Origin: Flavobacteriales bacterium
Lineage (GTDB): Bacteria > Bacteroidota > Bacteroidia > Flavobacteriales > UBA7312
Assembly: GCA_029248105.1 (NCBI GenBank)
Contig: JAQWJZ010000030.1
Location: 124,001 to 188,000, forward strand
Length of the DNA: 64,000 bases
Direction: 5' to 3'
Shown: piece by piece, positions 53,493-63,125 of the stretch
How positions within the stretch are numbered: position 1 is the stretch's first letter
Layout of the letters: each line of letters opens with the position of its first letter
Translations under genes and position numbers: made by a program
The notes under the pieces: generated by a model
Databases searched by the model: none
The model's input: only the letters and a program-made list of their open reading frames with translations
Told to the model about the DNA's origin: nothing

Positions 53493-56400
53493 CTACCTAA
53501 AGAAACGCTTTTTGAAGTTATCAACATCTGTTTCTGAAGATAAATCGTATTGGTATTGGGCTTGTCCTTTGGATGCTGGCAGCTTCTTTTGTTGGGATTT
53601 CACTTCCAAGATACCAATGTTATAGTCTTCTATTGAAGAGCGACTAAGTAAGACCTCATTAGAATAGGTGAAGAAATACCATTCGCCAATATCTGTTTCT
53701 AAATACACATTAAAGATATCACCAGAATAGTCTTTATTGAGTTCCAAACGTCCTTTGTAAAGTTTGTTGATTTGAAAATCATTGACATTACCCAAGCCTA
53801 ACATTTTCTTAGACATAATACTTGAATTCTCTTGATCCCACTCTAAGTTTACATCGTAGAAATAAAGTGTTTTCTTCAACTTAGAAGGTAATTTTTCAAA
53901 CTGCCCATACATTTCGTATTCGAAAGATAAATCTTCATTCTGTAATATTCTGTTGAAGTTAGGAATATAAAAACTCTCTTTCATCTCCAATTCATCTGCC
54001 ATAGGATCATTATATAAATCTTGCCCCATAAATTCCATAGCGTTTTTACTCATATAAAAATCTAGAGATAACATACATTTGGTTTTAAATGTATTTTCTA
54101 CAGCGTTGTAGTTAAAATTACCAATGGTAGAAACATCTACTCTTCCTAAATCTAAACCGAGATTAAATTCTCCCTCTCCTTTCATCACACAACCTTCATT
54201 GGTCATAGTGAACTTACTAGCTAAAGAGTCTGTCTTGTCTTCTACAATAAACATAGAACGAGATGGATTGTAAGATAAATAACCATTAATAGGCATCATT
54301 ACCAAGTCTGTTTCTATCTCTAAAGAAGACAAGAAAGCGGGGTATATCCTATCGTCAGACATGATAGGACCTACATAAAGATTCTTGCCGTTTTCGTCGA
54401 GCACCTCACCACCAATAGGCAATTGTATATCTTCAACACCTACATAATCGTTAAACTTTACCCAACCGTCTTTAACCAAATAACATTCGTGTTGTACTTG
54501 AAAAGCACCATCGTAATAAAACTCCTTTTGCGAGCCTTCCATCTTAACCGAACCTTTGTACGAAAACTGAGGGTTAAATTTAAAGTCTCTTTCAGCACTG
54601 ATAGTTCCAATACCTACCGATTGATAAATACTGTCCACATACAAAGAATCAAATTTTATTAATTGCTCTTCAACTCCTCTACCCTTGTAGTTTACTGAAG
54701 CTTTACCAGAATAACTTTTACCTCCATAAATATTTATGTCAGCATCAAACAACTCATGATAACGTTCTTCTCTATTTACTAAAATCGATGCAGCAGTGAA
54801 ACTTCTCATTATGGCACCTGTCTCTACCGTTACATTGCCATCGGCAGGATAAATAGCAGCATCGGCCACTTGTATCTCATCAACTTCTTGTGCTTCTATA
54901 ATATAATCTTTCAAACTATAAGTGGCTTTTCTGGACACAAAAGACAAAGAGTCTTGATCTAGATGAGTCGATACAAACCGAGAGCCACTACCCCCTTCAG
55001 AAACCCCTAGTTCTACCATACTCCTATCCATAAACCACTTTAACTCATCAATGAAGCAGATGTATTGATTTTCAGGGAAAGCCACAAACGAATTGTTACC
55101 ATTGGATTGAAAAGTACCTGTTCTTTCAATAAGATTAATTTCTGTTCGCAGATTTACAGACTCAAAAGCAATAGCCTTAAAATCATCGGAACGGTGCAAG
55201 ACAAAATCAGCCGTGTCTGCATTAAATTCATTGTGATTAAAATAATATAAATTAGAACTTAATTCAGAGTCTTCTAAATACACTTTTCCCGCTCCTGTAA
55301 GACCTGTGGGGCGAAGGAAAAAGCGTCCATCTAGAGTGGCTTTAGCTGAATATAACTCCAAATCTTCTGTCTTTTTTTCTACGCTAAGAACATCTTCATA
55401 AGGCAACCAATGCTCATAAATGACATTACCACTAGCCTGTGGGAATTCGGCTATGTTAGCAGTTCTTTCAAGCTCAAAAGTATTGGCATGTGTATTCATA
55501 GAATCTGGAAAGAATACGTAATCGTCTGATTGTGTCGTTGAGGATAAATAATCAAAGCCTCCTTTACCTCTTAAGCCAGACTTATTTAGCGTTAACCTAT
55601 TATTGGCGTGGAATTGTCCTTTGTCACCATAAAGAGGGTATCCGGCATCAGGAATATCAATAACAAAACCTAGAGCATTATCCTCTTGTACTCTTAGCTC
55701 TTCCCTAAAGTTAGGGAATATATTTGCCGAATTCAGGTCGCCAGGAAAGCTTAATGAAGAACGGTTATAAGAATCTAAAGAATCTATTTCAAAAGGGTCT
55801 ATATCGAAGTAAAAACGCTCTCTATCATACACTCCAGAAAATATTTCTTCTTGATCGTAATACACCTTTGAACGATCGTAACTTCTTATAATGGGGTATT
55901 CAGGATAATCTTCTTTCCAAATACCCGATTTATTGATGTTTGTATCTACTAACAACTCACCATTAGCAATAGTAATTTCATTCTCCAAGGGCTCTAAAAA
56001 TAATTCTCCCTTTTCATCGTATTTTTCTTGATTATTAGGTATCCATACTACGGTAGAAGCGTTTTTAAAATACAACCTAAAATCTTCGTAGTTAAATGTG
56101 ATGTCTTCAGACTTAATTCTAAAACGTCCACCAGCTCCAGCAATAAGGCGTCCTCCCATAGTGAAATTACGTCCTTCTTTAACAACAATTTGCTGTTTTG
56201 TAGGAAGTGCAATAACATCTCTCACCTCACTAAGTTGTACCCGCTTTACATTAAATACTTTCAAATCCATTGTATTTAAATCTAGGATAGCATTGGCATT
56301 ATCAACAGGGGCACTTGATTTGAATCGGATTACATCGTGGTCTTCTTTCTCTGATTTTGCCATTAGATAACGTCTAACGTTATCTTTTACTCCTACTATT

Positions 56401-57929
56401 CCTAAACCAGAATTATAATTAATAAAGCCTTGTTTGGCTAAATTCATCAAAAAACGAATGTCTTGATCGTCAGAGTAGCCTGACAGATTGACGAAGTCTT
56501 TTATTAAAAAGGTGTTATTAATACCATATTGTTTATTAAAATCATTAATTCTCACTAAAGGATGTTGTGCGTCAATTCCTAACAAAGCATCGAAATGTTG
56601 TTCTGTATAATATCTATTTGATTCAAAAAAGGCTGGTTGACTTGTATTGGTTGGTAGAGTTCCAAAAATTAATTGGTCTTCGTCAATATCCCAACCTAAC
56701 TTCTGAAAACGCATATCCAGATCATGGTAAGTGTTGACATAAGGTGCTGAAGAAATACCATCATCATCAGAAATTAAATCTAACCTTCTATTTTCTTGGT
56801 CATAGATAAGGTTCAAACCAGGATGTGTTATAGAGTCATTAGAAAACATAATGTTTACAGATGCATTAGATGCCAATACCCTCTTACCAGTTATAGCAAT
56901 TCGTTCTGAAGAAATTCTAACAAATTGCTTACCATTACGATAAAATATTAAACTTGCCAATTGTCCCTCTCCTCCTTTAGAAACAAAACGATTGCCATAT
57001 AAAGAATAGCCTCCTTCAAAGTCAACATCTTCTATTAAGTCGGAAAGAGTAATTTTCTTATCGTATGAATCAAACTTAGGGTAGGCAACCTTACTGTCTT
57101 TTTTATTTCTTTCAATAAGCTTATTCTCTAACTTCCCGATTATCGGTTTTTCATCAAACACCATAAGGTTGTAAAAACGAACAGAATCAGCCGAAAAATT
57201 AGGCTTCTTTAATGCTATTTTATAGTCGGTAAGTTCAGCATATACTTCAGCAAAACTATAACCAGCTTTTCTCCAATCAACAAAACCGCTCTGCCCTTTC
57301 CACTGACCTGAAATAGGATAAAAACTACCGTTAGTCTGTGCTATTTTCATAGTGTCGCCTCGAGCAATACACATTAAATCAATGGGTTGAATGTATTTGA
57401 TGACAGGTACACTATCTTCTAATCCAAAAACATAGTTTAAGGTAGAAGTATGCCAACTTAAAGCTCGGTTTCTAAACAGTGTGTTTTTAGAAAATAAATC
57501 ATTGGAAAGGCTGAAAAATTTCAATTGCCTTGATGTGGGTGCCGTTTCTAATAAAAAACTTACTATCTCCGACCAATTATTAAACTGTGAATCAAAGGTT
57601 TCGGCATTAGAAAAAGATAAAATAGCCTCAATTAAAGATTCAAAATGTGTAGGTCTTTTTCTGTCTTTCAACATTTTGTTGGATACCTCAATAATAGTTG
57701 CCTTTTTATCAGAAGAAAAAGTCTTTCCTTCCCATGACTTAGTAAACTTTTTCATCATCTTTTTGGTATCTTCTGAAGAAGAACCAGATAGCATAAAAGT
57801 GTTTAACTCTTCAATATATGTAGTGTTGTCGTCTGAGAATGCCTTTAGCCTTTTACCCGACTGAGCACATAGGGAAGATGTTAGAATAAGTAAAGAAAAT
57901 AGTAAAGTTAGTTTTTTGATAGCTTTCAT
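53493..57929 (-). CDS. Very large secreted protein of unknown function
   Basis: 1478 residues from ATG 57929; the ATG overlaps the prmA stop (ATGA). Signal peptide LTLLFSLLILTSSLCAQ, no lipobox, no sorting domain and no further membrane segment. The sequence is beta-rich and rather even over its length: KITLSDLIEDVDFEGGYSLY, GGRLIAGAGGRFRIKSEDIT, LNKSGLRGKGGFDYLSS, YKGSVKMEGSQKEFYYDG. Alternating hydrophobic strands and turns like GEGEFNLGLDLGRVDVSTIG resemble AsmA/OstA-type lipid-transfer or outer-membrane assembly scaffolds, which I offer only as a hypothesis. A conserved unknown in Bacteroidota tied to prmA-tpiA is plausible. Confidence 0.8.
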   Translation of the reverse strand: MKAIKKLTLLFSLLILTSSLCAQSGKRLKAFSDDNTTYIEELNTFMLSGSSSEDTKKMMKKFTKSWEGKTFSSDKKATIIEVSNKMLKDRKRPTHFESLIEAILSFSNAETFDSQFNNWSEIVSFLLETAPTSRQLKFFSLSNDLFSKNTLFRNRALSWHTSTLNYVFGLEDSVPVIKYIQPIDLMCIARGDTMKIAQTNGSFYPISGQWKGQSGFVDWRKAGYSFAEVYAELTDYKIALKKPNFSADSVRFYNLMVFDEKPIIGKLENKLIERNKKDSKVAYPKFDSYDKKITLSDLIEDVDFEGGYSLYGNRFVSKGGEGQLASLIFYRNGKQFVRISSERIAITGKRVLASNASVNIMFSNDSITHPGLNLIYDQENRRLDLISDDDGISSAPYVNTYHDLDMRFQKLGWDIDEDQLIFGTLPTNTSQPAFFESNRYYTEQHFDALLGIDAQHPLVRINDFNKQYGINNTFLIKDFVNLSGYSDDQDIRFLMNLAKQGFINYNSGLGIVGVKDNVRRYLMAKSEKEDHDVIRFKSSAPVDNANAILDLNTMDLKVFNVKRVQLSEVRDVIALPTKQQIVVKEGRNFTMGGRLIAGAGGRFRIKSEDITFNYEDFRLYFKNASTVVWIPNNQEKYDEKGELFLEPLENEITIANGELLVDTNINKSGIWKEDYPEYPIIRSYDRSKVYYDQEEIFSGVYDRERFYFDIDPFEIDSLDSYNRSSLSFPGDLNSANIFPNFREELRVQEDNALGFVIDIPDAGYPLYGDKGQFHANNRLTLNKSGLRGKGGFDYLSSTTQSDDYVFFPDSMNTHANTFELERTANIAEFPQASGNVIYEHWLPYEDVLSVEKKTEDLELYSAKATLDGRFFLRPTGLTGAGKVYLEDSELSSNLYYFNHNEFNADTADFVLHRSDDFKAIAFESVNLRTEINLIERTGTFQSNGNNSFVAFPENQYICFIDELKWFMDRSMVELGVSEGGSGSRFVSTHLDQDSLSFVSRKATYSLKDYIIEAQEVDEIQVADAAIYPADGNVTVETGAIMRSFTAASILVNREERYHELFDADINIYGGKSYSGKASVNYKGRGVEEQLIKFDSLYVDSIYQSVGIGTISAERDFKFNPQFSYKGSVKMEGSQKEFYYDGAFQVQHECYLVKDGWVKFNDYVGVEDIQLPIGGEVLDENGKNLYVGPIMSDDRIYPAFLSSLEIETDLVMMPINGYLSYNPSRSMFIVEDKTDSLASKFTMTNEGCVMKGEGEFNLGLDLGRVDVSTIGNFNYNAVENTFKTKCMLSLDFYMSKNAMEFMGQDLYNDPMADELEMKESFYIPNFNRILQNEDLSFEYEMYGQFEKLPSKLKKTLYFYDVNLEWDQENSSIMSKKMLGLGNVNDFQINKLYKGRLELNKDYSGDIFNVYLETDIGEWYFFTYSNEVLLSRSSIEDYNIGILEVKSQQKKLPASKGQAQYQYDLSSETDVDNFKKRFFR

Positions 57930-58747
57930 TGTTTTTGGAATTTTGCTGTTACCCAATTATTCTTGGAATTGTGGTTTATATACTTTAGTCTATGGCATTC
58001 TGCCTCATCTCTAATTAACTCTAAATCCTGTTCATAAAAGCCACTAAATAAAATCAGTCCGTCATGATTTAAATGCTCAGAATAAGCTTGCATATCTTCT
58101 AATAAAATATTCCTATTGATATTTGCTAAAATAATATCGAAATCACCATCTATTTCCTCTTTACCCCCTCTATATACGTTGATACATGAAGCACCATTCA
58201 TTTTAACATTTTCTTTAGCGTTATTATAAGCCCACTCTTCTATATCAATAGCCTGTATATCTAAAGAACCTAATTTCTCAGCTAATATTGCGAGTACTGC
58301 AGTGCCACACCCCATGTCCAACACACGTTTGGAAGAAAAATCTAAACCAAGCATAGTATCCATCATACCATATGTTGTAGCATGATGCCCCGTCCCAAAT
58401 GACATTTTAGGAGTGATTATAATTTCGTACTCTACATCTAATGGCTGATGAAAATCTGCTCTTATACCACACTTCTCTCCTATGGTGATAGGCTGAAAAT
58501 CGGATTCCCATTTCGCATTCCAATTTTCTGGCTTAATGACTTTATGATCAATATTAATATTGCAATCCAATTGATTGCAAATAGTCTCTATATCTGATAG
58601 ATTAAAATCGCTTTCTTTAATATAGGCTCTAACACCATTATCAATATCTTCAAAGCTTTCAAACTCAAGATCTGAGAGATAAGCAATAAGTATTTCACTC
58701 CAAGGTCGAAGTGGTTGAAACGAAAATAAAACCTCCTTATAGTTCAT
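57926..58747 (-). CDS. prmA: Ribosomal protein L11 methyltransferase PrmA
   Basis: 273 residues. N-terminal L11-recognition domain (about 1-90), then the SAM domain: MSFGTGHHATTYGMMDTML, KRVLDMGCGTAVLAILAEKL, IQAIDIEEWAYNNAKENVKM and FDIILANINRNILLEDM (the NPPY-like acceptor loop). It trimethylates L11 residues. It overlaps tpiA by one base and the large protein gene by four, so all three are co-translated. Confidence 0.94.
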   Translation of the reverse strand: MNYKEVLFSFQPLRPWSEILIAYLSDLEFESFEDIDNGVRAYIKESDFNLSDIETICNQLDCNINIDHKVIKPENWNAKWESDFQPITIGEKCGIRADFHQPLDVEYEIIITPKMSFGTGHHATTYGMMDTMLGLDFSSKRVLDMGCGTAVLAILAEKLGSLDIQAIDIEEWAYNNAKENVKMNGASCINVYRGGKEEIDGDFDIILANINRNILLEDMQAYSEHLNHDGLILFSGFYEQDLELIRDEAECHRLKYINHNSKNNWVTAKFQKQ

Positions 58748-59496
58748 TAAAAAGCATTGATTATTTGACTAAAGTCATTAGCATTTAAAGATGCACCGCC
58801 TATTAAACCACCATCAACATCAGATTTAGAAAATATATCTTCTGCATTTGAAGGTTTACAACTACCACCATATAAAATAGAAAGGTTCTGCGCTATGTCG
58901 CTACCATACTTATCAGCAAACAAAGAGCGTATGTATGCATGCATCTCTTGTGCTTGATCTGAAGTTGCTGTTACACCTGTACCTATAGCCCAAACTGGTT
59001 CATACGCAATGACTACTTTTGACATATCATCTTCAGACAAATGAAATAAAGCCTCTTCTATTTGATTTTTTACCACCTCAAAGTGATTGCCTGACTCTCT
59101 CTCTGAAAGTAATTCACCACAGCAGTAAATAACATCTAAGTTATCGTTAAGACATAAATCTACTTTTTTAGCTAAATCTGAATTATTTTCAGCATGGTAT
59201 GCCCTTCTTTCTGAATGTCCGAGAATAACGTATTTAGCACCAGTAGAAACAATCATCGTCGTTGATATTTCTCCAGTATATGCACCACTTATATGAGCGC
59301 TACAATTTTGAGCACTTACACTAAACTTATCCGAAATAGAAGCAACCTTTTCAAGATGTGTAAAGGGCACTCCTAAAATCACTTCTACATCTGTTGACAA
59401 TGCGCCAATTTTTTCTACCAATTCATTTGCAAGAACTACACCCTCACTCAAATTCTTATTCATTTTCCAGTTTCCTGCTACAATTTTCTTTCTCAT
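58747..59496 (-). CDS. tpiA: Triose-phosphate isomerase
   Basis: 249 residues, complete TIM barrel. Substrate Lys in VAGNWKMNKNL, catalytic His in YVILGHSERRAYH, base Glu in VIAYEPVWAIGTG, and the phosphate-binding NLSILYGGSCKPSNA and DGGLIGGASLN. It interconverts DHAP and glyceraldehyde 3-phosphate in glycolysis. It starts 1 nt after the DppB-like permease gene. Confidence 0.97.
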   Translation of the reverse strand: MRKKIVAGNWKMNKNLSEGVVLANELVEKIGALSTDVEVILGVPFTHLEKVASISDKFSVSAQNCSAHISGAYTGEISTTMIVSTGAKYVILGHSERRAYHAENNSDLAKKVDLCLNDNLDVIYCCGELLSERESGNHFEVVKNQIEEALFHLSEDDMSKVVIAYEPVWAIGTGVTATSDQAQEMHAYIRSLFADKYGSDIAQNLSILYGGSCKPSNAEDIFSKSDVDGGLIGGASLNANDFSQIINAF

Positions 59497-59497
59497 T

Positions 59498-60574
59498 TTA
59501 ACTCATTCTAATTCTAGGGTCCAACCATCCGTAAATAAGGTCAACCACAATGTTAATAATTACAAACATGAGAGCAATGGTCAGTACACTACCCATCACA
59601 ACAGGCAGATCTAACTGATTCAATGCATCTACAATTTCTTTTCCTAAGCCATTCCAAGCAAAAATATACTCTACAAATACAGCCCCTGCTAATAAACTAG
59701 CAAACCAACCAGATACGGCTGTCACTACAGGGTTAAGGGAATTTTTTAAAACGTGTTTTCTTAAAACTGTGACAAAGCTCAAGCCCTTTGCAAAGGCTGT
59801 TCTGACATAATCTTGTGTCAGCGTTTCTAAAAAAGATGCTCTAGTCAATTGTATAATAACGGCTAAGGGCCTTACCCCTAATGTAATAGCAGGTAGTATG
59901 AGGTTAGATAATGTTAAAAATTCTCCCCTACCATAATCGTCAACCGAGTATAAACTTCCTGTCATATTTAATCCTGTAAATTCATTCAATACAAAACCAA
60001 ATAACCAGGCTATGAGAATGGCTGAAAAGAACGAGGGAACAGACATACCAAGAACTCCAAAGAATAAAGCTACTTTGTCTATCCAACTATCCTTAAATAT
60101 GGCTGCTAGTATGCCTATGAAAACACCTAAAAATATAGCTATTAGTATAGAAGAAACGGCTAACACAATGGTATTTGGCAAGGTGTCAGAAATGATATCA
60201 CCAACAGATTTGCCCGATTTTTTAAAAGACGTTCTTAGATAAGGGTATTTGATAACAATATCATTAGAGTTAAAAGCTACCAACTTATAGTAATTATAGG
60301 CTTTAGACTGCAGATTAGAATAAGTATTTGGGTCTTGAGAATGAATAGAAATAGGCGATAAATCATTGAGATATAAAGCATATTGAGTAGCTAAGGGTTT
60401 ATCAAATCCGTATTTAGCTCTAATATTATTTAATTGTTCAGCATCTTCTCTTTGGTCTAACATCATTCGAGCAGGGTCACCAGGAAGAACATTGAACAGT
60501 AAAAACACTACCGTAACAACACCCCACATTACTAGGATTCCATAACTCAAACGCTTAAAGAGAAATGCTATCAA
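59498..60574 (-). CDS. Peptide ABC transporter permease, DppB type
   Basis: 358 residues, six membrane helices. N-terminus FLFKRLSYGILVMWGVVTVV and the loop VLPGDPARMMLDQ are DppB hallmarks. The periplasmic loop before helix 2 is enlarged (about 70-135). The coupling (EAA) loop is AFAKGLSFVTVLRKHVLKNS, near the C-terminus LIYGWLDPRIRMS. It would pair with a DppC (partial copy at 63903-64000) and the lipoprotein at 32329-33915; no ATPase is in the window. Confidence 0.9.
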   Translation of the reverse strand: MIAFLFKRLSYGILVMWGVVTVVFLLFNVLPGDPARMMLDQREDAEQLNNIRAKYGFDKPLATQYALYLNDLSPISIHSQDPNTYSNLQSKAYNYYKLVAFNSNDIVIKYPYLRTSFKKSGKSVGDIISDTLPNTIVLAVSSILIAIFLGVFIGILAAIFKDSWIDKVALFFGVLGMSVPSFFSAILIAWLFGFVLNEFTGLNMTGSLYSVDDYGRGEFLTLSNLILPAITLGVRPLAVIIQLTRASFLETLTQDYVRTAFAKGLSFVTVLRKHVLKNSLNPVVTAVSGWFASLLAGAVFVEYIFAWNGLGKEIVDALNQLDLPVVMGSVLTIALMFVIINIVVDLIYGWLDPRIRMS

Positions 60575-60576
60575 AA

Positions 60577-61707
60577 CTAAAATTGTGCTTCTATATCACC
60601 TAATGATGGGAAATCGTTATAATGCCATTTTCCTTTGACAGTACCTTTTTGTAAATGCATTAATCCAGGATTAGAACGCACCATAGTTTTTAAGGTCGTT
60701 TCATCTGTAAAATAGAACGGGTACTCAATATTGTGTTCTTCAGCAAAAGCCGTGATATTATCATCACTTGAGGCACAAAGGGCATAGAACGAAAAGCCTG
60801 CCGATTGACAATCTTTATAAAAGGCATTTATCTTATCTTGCTCTGAAGCAGATGTTTTGTCAATGTTGTAGCATACCAACATAAACACATTTTCTTCTTC
60901 AAGTATAGAATAGGTATAGTCTAAACCATCCTTAGAGATAGAAAAATCATGAATCGGTGGCTCATAACCCTCTTGCAATACTATGGTCTTTTCTGTTGCT
61001 TCAACAAAGTCATATTCTTCCCATTTTTCTTGATATTCTGTCGATAACATCTCTGATACTTCTCCAGTCGACTTATTTTTAACAATGTAATAATAGGCTT
61101 CTTCAGTACAAGGTAATTCTAATTCATCACAAGTTTTCATACCATCAGTAATGTTATTACCAATAGCATAAGGTCTAAAGTCTTTCACTGGCAAATGACT
61201 GTAGGTGTGAATAACAAAAGCAAAACAGAAAAAAGTAACGATAGCTAAAAGCATATTTTCCATTTTTCGATTGAACATAGCTTTAATGTGCTTTTCACCA
61301 ATGAATAATATGGATATGAAAAACAAAAGAATTAGATCTTTTCTAAAAGAACCCCATGGAGTAAGCTTAACAGCATCACCAAAACAACCACAATCGGTTA
61401 CTTTGTTAAAATATGCCGAATAAAAAGTTAAGAATGTAAAAAACACAATCATAGCCATTAGTGACCAGTTGGCCAATTTAGGACGTGCGCCAATAAGTAC
61501 CATTATACCAACAACTACTTCAAAAATACATATCCCCGCAGCCATAACAAGAGCATAAGGAATAAGGAATTCAAGGTTAAGAACATCGGCAGAAAAATAT
61601 TCTTCTAGTTTGTAAGAAAAACCAACGGCATCGTTAGCTTTAATGAGTCCTGAAATAATAAACAAGACACCTACTATTAATCGTGATAAATAAGTTAAAA
61701 ATTTCAT
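60577..61707 (-). CDS. BT_3928 family protein (DoxX-like membrane domain)
   Basis: 376 residues. Four N-terminal membrane helices in a DoxX/MauE-like fold (LSRLIVGVLFIISGLIKAND), with a Cys pair DCGCFGDAVKLTPW between helices, then one more helix (about 150) and a periplasmic domain (about 170-376) with paired Cys (CDELELPC). The C-terminal half has a thioredoxin-like cast (FMLVCYNIDKTSASEQDKIN, YPFYFTDETTL). BT_3928 is a Bacteroidota family of unknown function. It sits between DUF1599 and dppB with almost no spacing. Confidence 0.88.
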   Translation of the reverse strand: MKFLTYLSRLIVGVLFIISGLIKANDAVGFSYKLEEYFSADVLNLEFLIPYALVMAAGICIFEVVVGIMVLIGARPKLANWSLMAMIVFFTFLTFYSAYFNKVTDCGCFGDAVKLTPWGSFRKDLILLFFISILFIGEKHIKAMFNRKMENMLLAIVTFFCFAFVIHTYSHLPVKDFRPYAIGNNITDGMKTCDELELPCTEEAYYYIVKNKSTGEVSEMLSTEYQEKWEEYDFVEATEKTIVLQEGYEPPIHDFSISKDGLDYTYSILEEENVFMLVCYNIDKTSASEQDKINAFYKDCQSAGFSFYALCASSDDNITAFAEEHNIEYPFYFTDETTLKTMVRSNPGLMHLQKGTVKGKWHYNDFPSLGDIEAQF

Positions 61708-61708
61708 A

Positions 61709-62242
61709 TTAATTAAGTTTAATTAGTGCAAAAATGGCATAGTTAATCATATCGAAATAATTAGCGTCTATACCTTCTGATATTAATGTTTTTCCTTGAT
61801 TGTCTTCGATTTGTTTAACACGAAGTAATTTTTGAAGTATCAAATCAGTAAGTGAACTTACTCTCATATCTCTCCAAGCTTCTCCGTAGTCGTGATTTTT
61901 AGACATCATCAACTCTTTAGATTCTGAATAGTATTTTTCGTATAATTCTTGTATTTCTTCATTCTCCATATCAGGCTGTTCAGCAATTCCTTTTTCCAGC
62001 TGAATAAGGGCGATAATGGAATAATTGACAATACCAACAAACTCGTTTCTGATGTCCTCTCCCACTTTTTGAGAACCTTTCATCTCTATACTGCGTATTC
62101 TTTGAGCTTTAATAAATATTTGGTCGGTAAGTGAAGACAGTCTTAAAATACGCCATGCACAACCATAATCTTTCATTTTTTTGATAAAAATATCCTTACA
62201 TTTGGCTGACGCCATATCATATTCACGAATGGTTTGTTCCAT
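61709..62242 (-). CDS. DUF1599 family protein
   Basis: 177 residues with an internal duplication: KKMKDYGCAWRILRLSSLTD and KNHDYGEAWRDMRVSSLTD, each followed by a helix QIFIKAQRIRSIE or LILQKLLRVKQIED. DUF1599 is a small helical domain found in Bacteroidota, also called nucleotide modification-associated domain 1 in some phage genomes. The duplication and position beside BT_3928 are typical of a conserved cluster. No export signal. Its ATG is 22 nt from the divergent folP start. Confidence 0.87.
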   Translation of the reverse strand: MEQTIREYDMASAKCKDIFIKKMKDYGCAWRILRLSSLTDQIFIKAQRIRSIEMKGSQKVGEDIRNEFVGIVNYSIIALIQLEKGIAEQPDMENEEIQELYEKYYSESKELMMSKNHDYGEAWRDMRVSSLTDLILQKLLRVKQIEDNQGKTLISEGIDANYFDMINYAIFALIKLN

Positions 62243-62264
62243 ATATCAATTTCGATTTGAAGTA

Positions 62265-63125
62265 ATGACTAAAAATAAAAATTTTAATACTGCTATAACG
62301 ATAGAAAGTAATTCAAAATTGCTTGATTTATCAACACCAGCAATTATGGGTATTTTAAACCTTACTGACGATTCTTTTTATGATGGCGGACAACATAACT
62401 CTATTAAAAAAGCACTTCTTCAAATTGAAAAAATGCTCGATAATGGAGCTAAAATCATTGATATTGGTGCTTATTCTTCACGACCAAACGCCAAACACAT
62501 CAGTCAAGATGAGGAATGGAAAAGGTTAGAAAAAACACTACAAATTATTAACAAAGAATTTCCTCAAACAATGGTGTCAGTAGATACCTTTCGCTCTGAA
62601 ATAGCCAAGCGAAGTGCTGATAATGGTGCTGATATTATTAACGATATATCAGCAGGTAATTTGGATAAAATGATGTTTGATACCATTGCCGATTTAGATG
62701 TGCCATATATAATAATGCATATGCAAGGCACTCCCCAAAATATGCAAGACAAACCACATTATAACTGCATAGAAAAAGAAGTAGTAGATTATTTTTCATC
62801 AAAAATTAAAATACTCAACGAAAAAGGTGTTAATAACATCATAATAGATCCTGGATTTGGATTCGGAAAAACACTTGAGCACAATTATCAATTATTAAAT
62901 AATCTGGAAGAATTACATGCTTTAAACCTACCCCTAATGGCTGGTGTTTCTAGAAAATCTATGATTTATAAGGTTTTAGAAACCGATGCAAATAATGCTC
63001 TTAATGGAACAACAACGATTCATACTTTATGCCTTAGTAAAGGAGTGTCTATCCTTAGAGTACATGACGTGAAAGAAGCCGCTGAATGTGTAAAATTAAT
63101 TAACTTCGCCAAAAACCTACTCTAA
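62265..63125 (+). CDS. folP: Dihydropteroate synthase
   Basis: 286 residues from ATG 62265; the earlier open frame overlaps the divergent DUF1599 gene. It condenses p-aminobenzoate with the pterin pyrophosphate in folate synthesis and is the sulfonamide target. Motifs: PAIMGILNLTDDSFYDGGQH (NVTPDSF equivalent with TDDSF), GAKIIDIGAYSSRPNA, IINDISAGN, IIIDPGFGFGKTLEHNYQLL and MAGVSRKSMIYKVL. It abuts cdaA with no spacer. Confidence 0.93.
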   Translation: MTKNKNFNTAITIESNSKLLDLSTPAIMGILNLTDDSFYDGGQHNSIKKALLQIEKMLDNGAKIIDIGAYSSRPNAKHISQDEEWKRLEKTLQIINKEFPQTMVSVDTFRSEIAKRSADNGADIINDISAGNLDKMMFDTIADLDVPYIIMHMQGTPQNMQDKPHYNCIEKEVVDYFSSKIKILNEKGVNNIIIDPGFGFGKTLEHNYQLLNNLEELHALNLPLMAGVSRKSMIYKVLETDANNALNGTTTIHTLCLSKGVSILRVHDVKEAAECVKLINFAKNLL

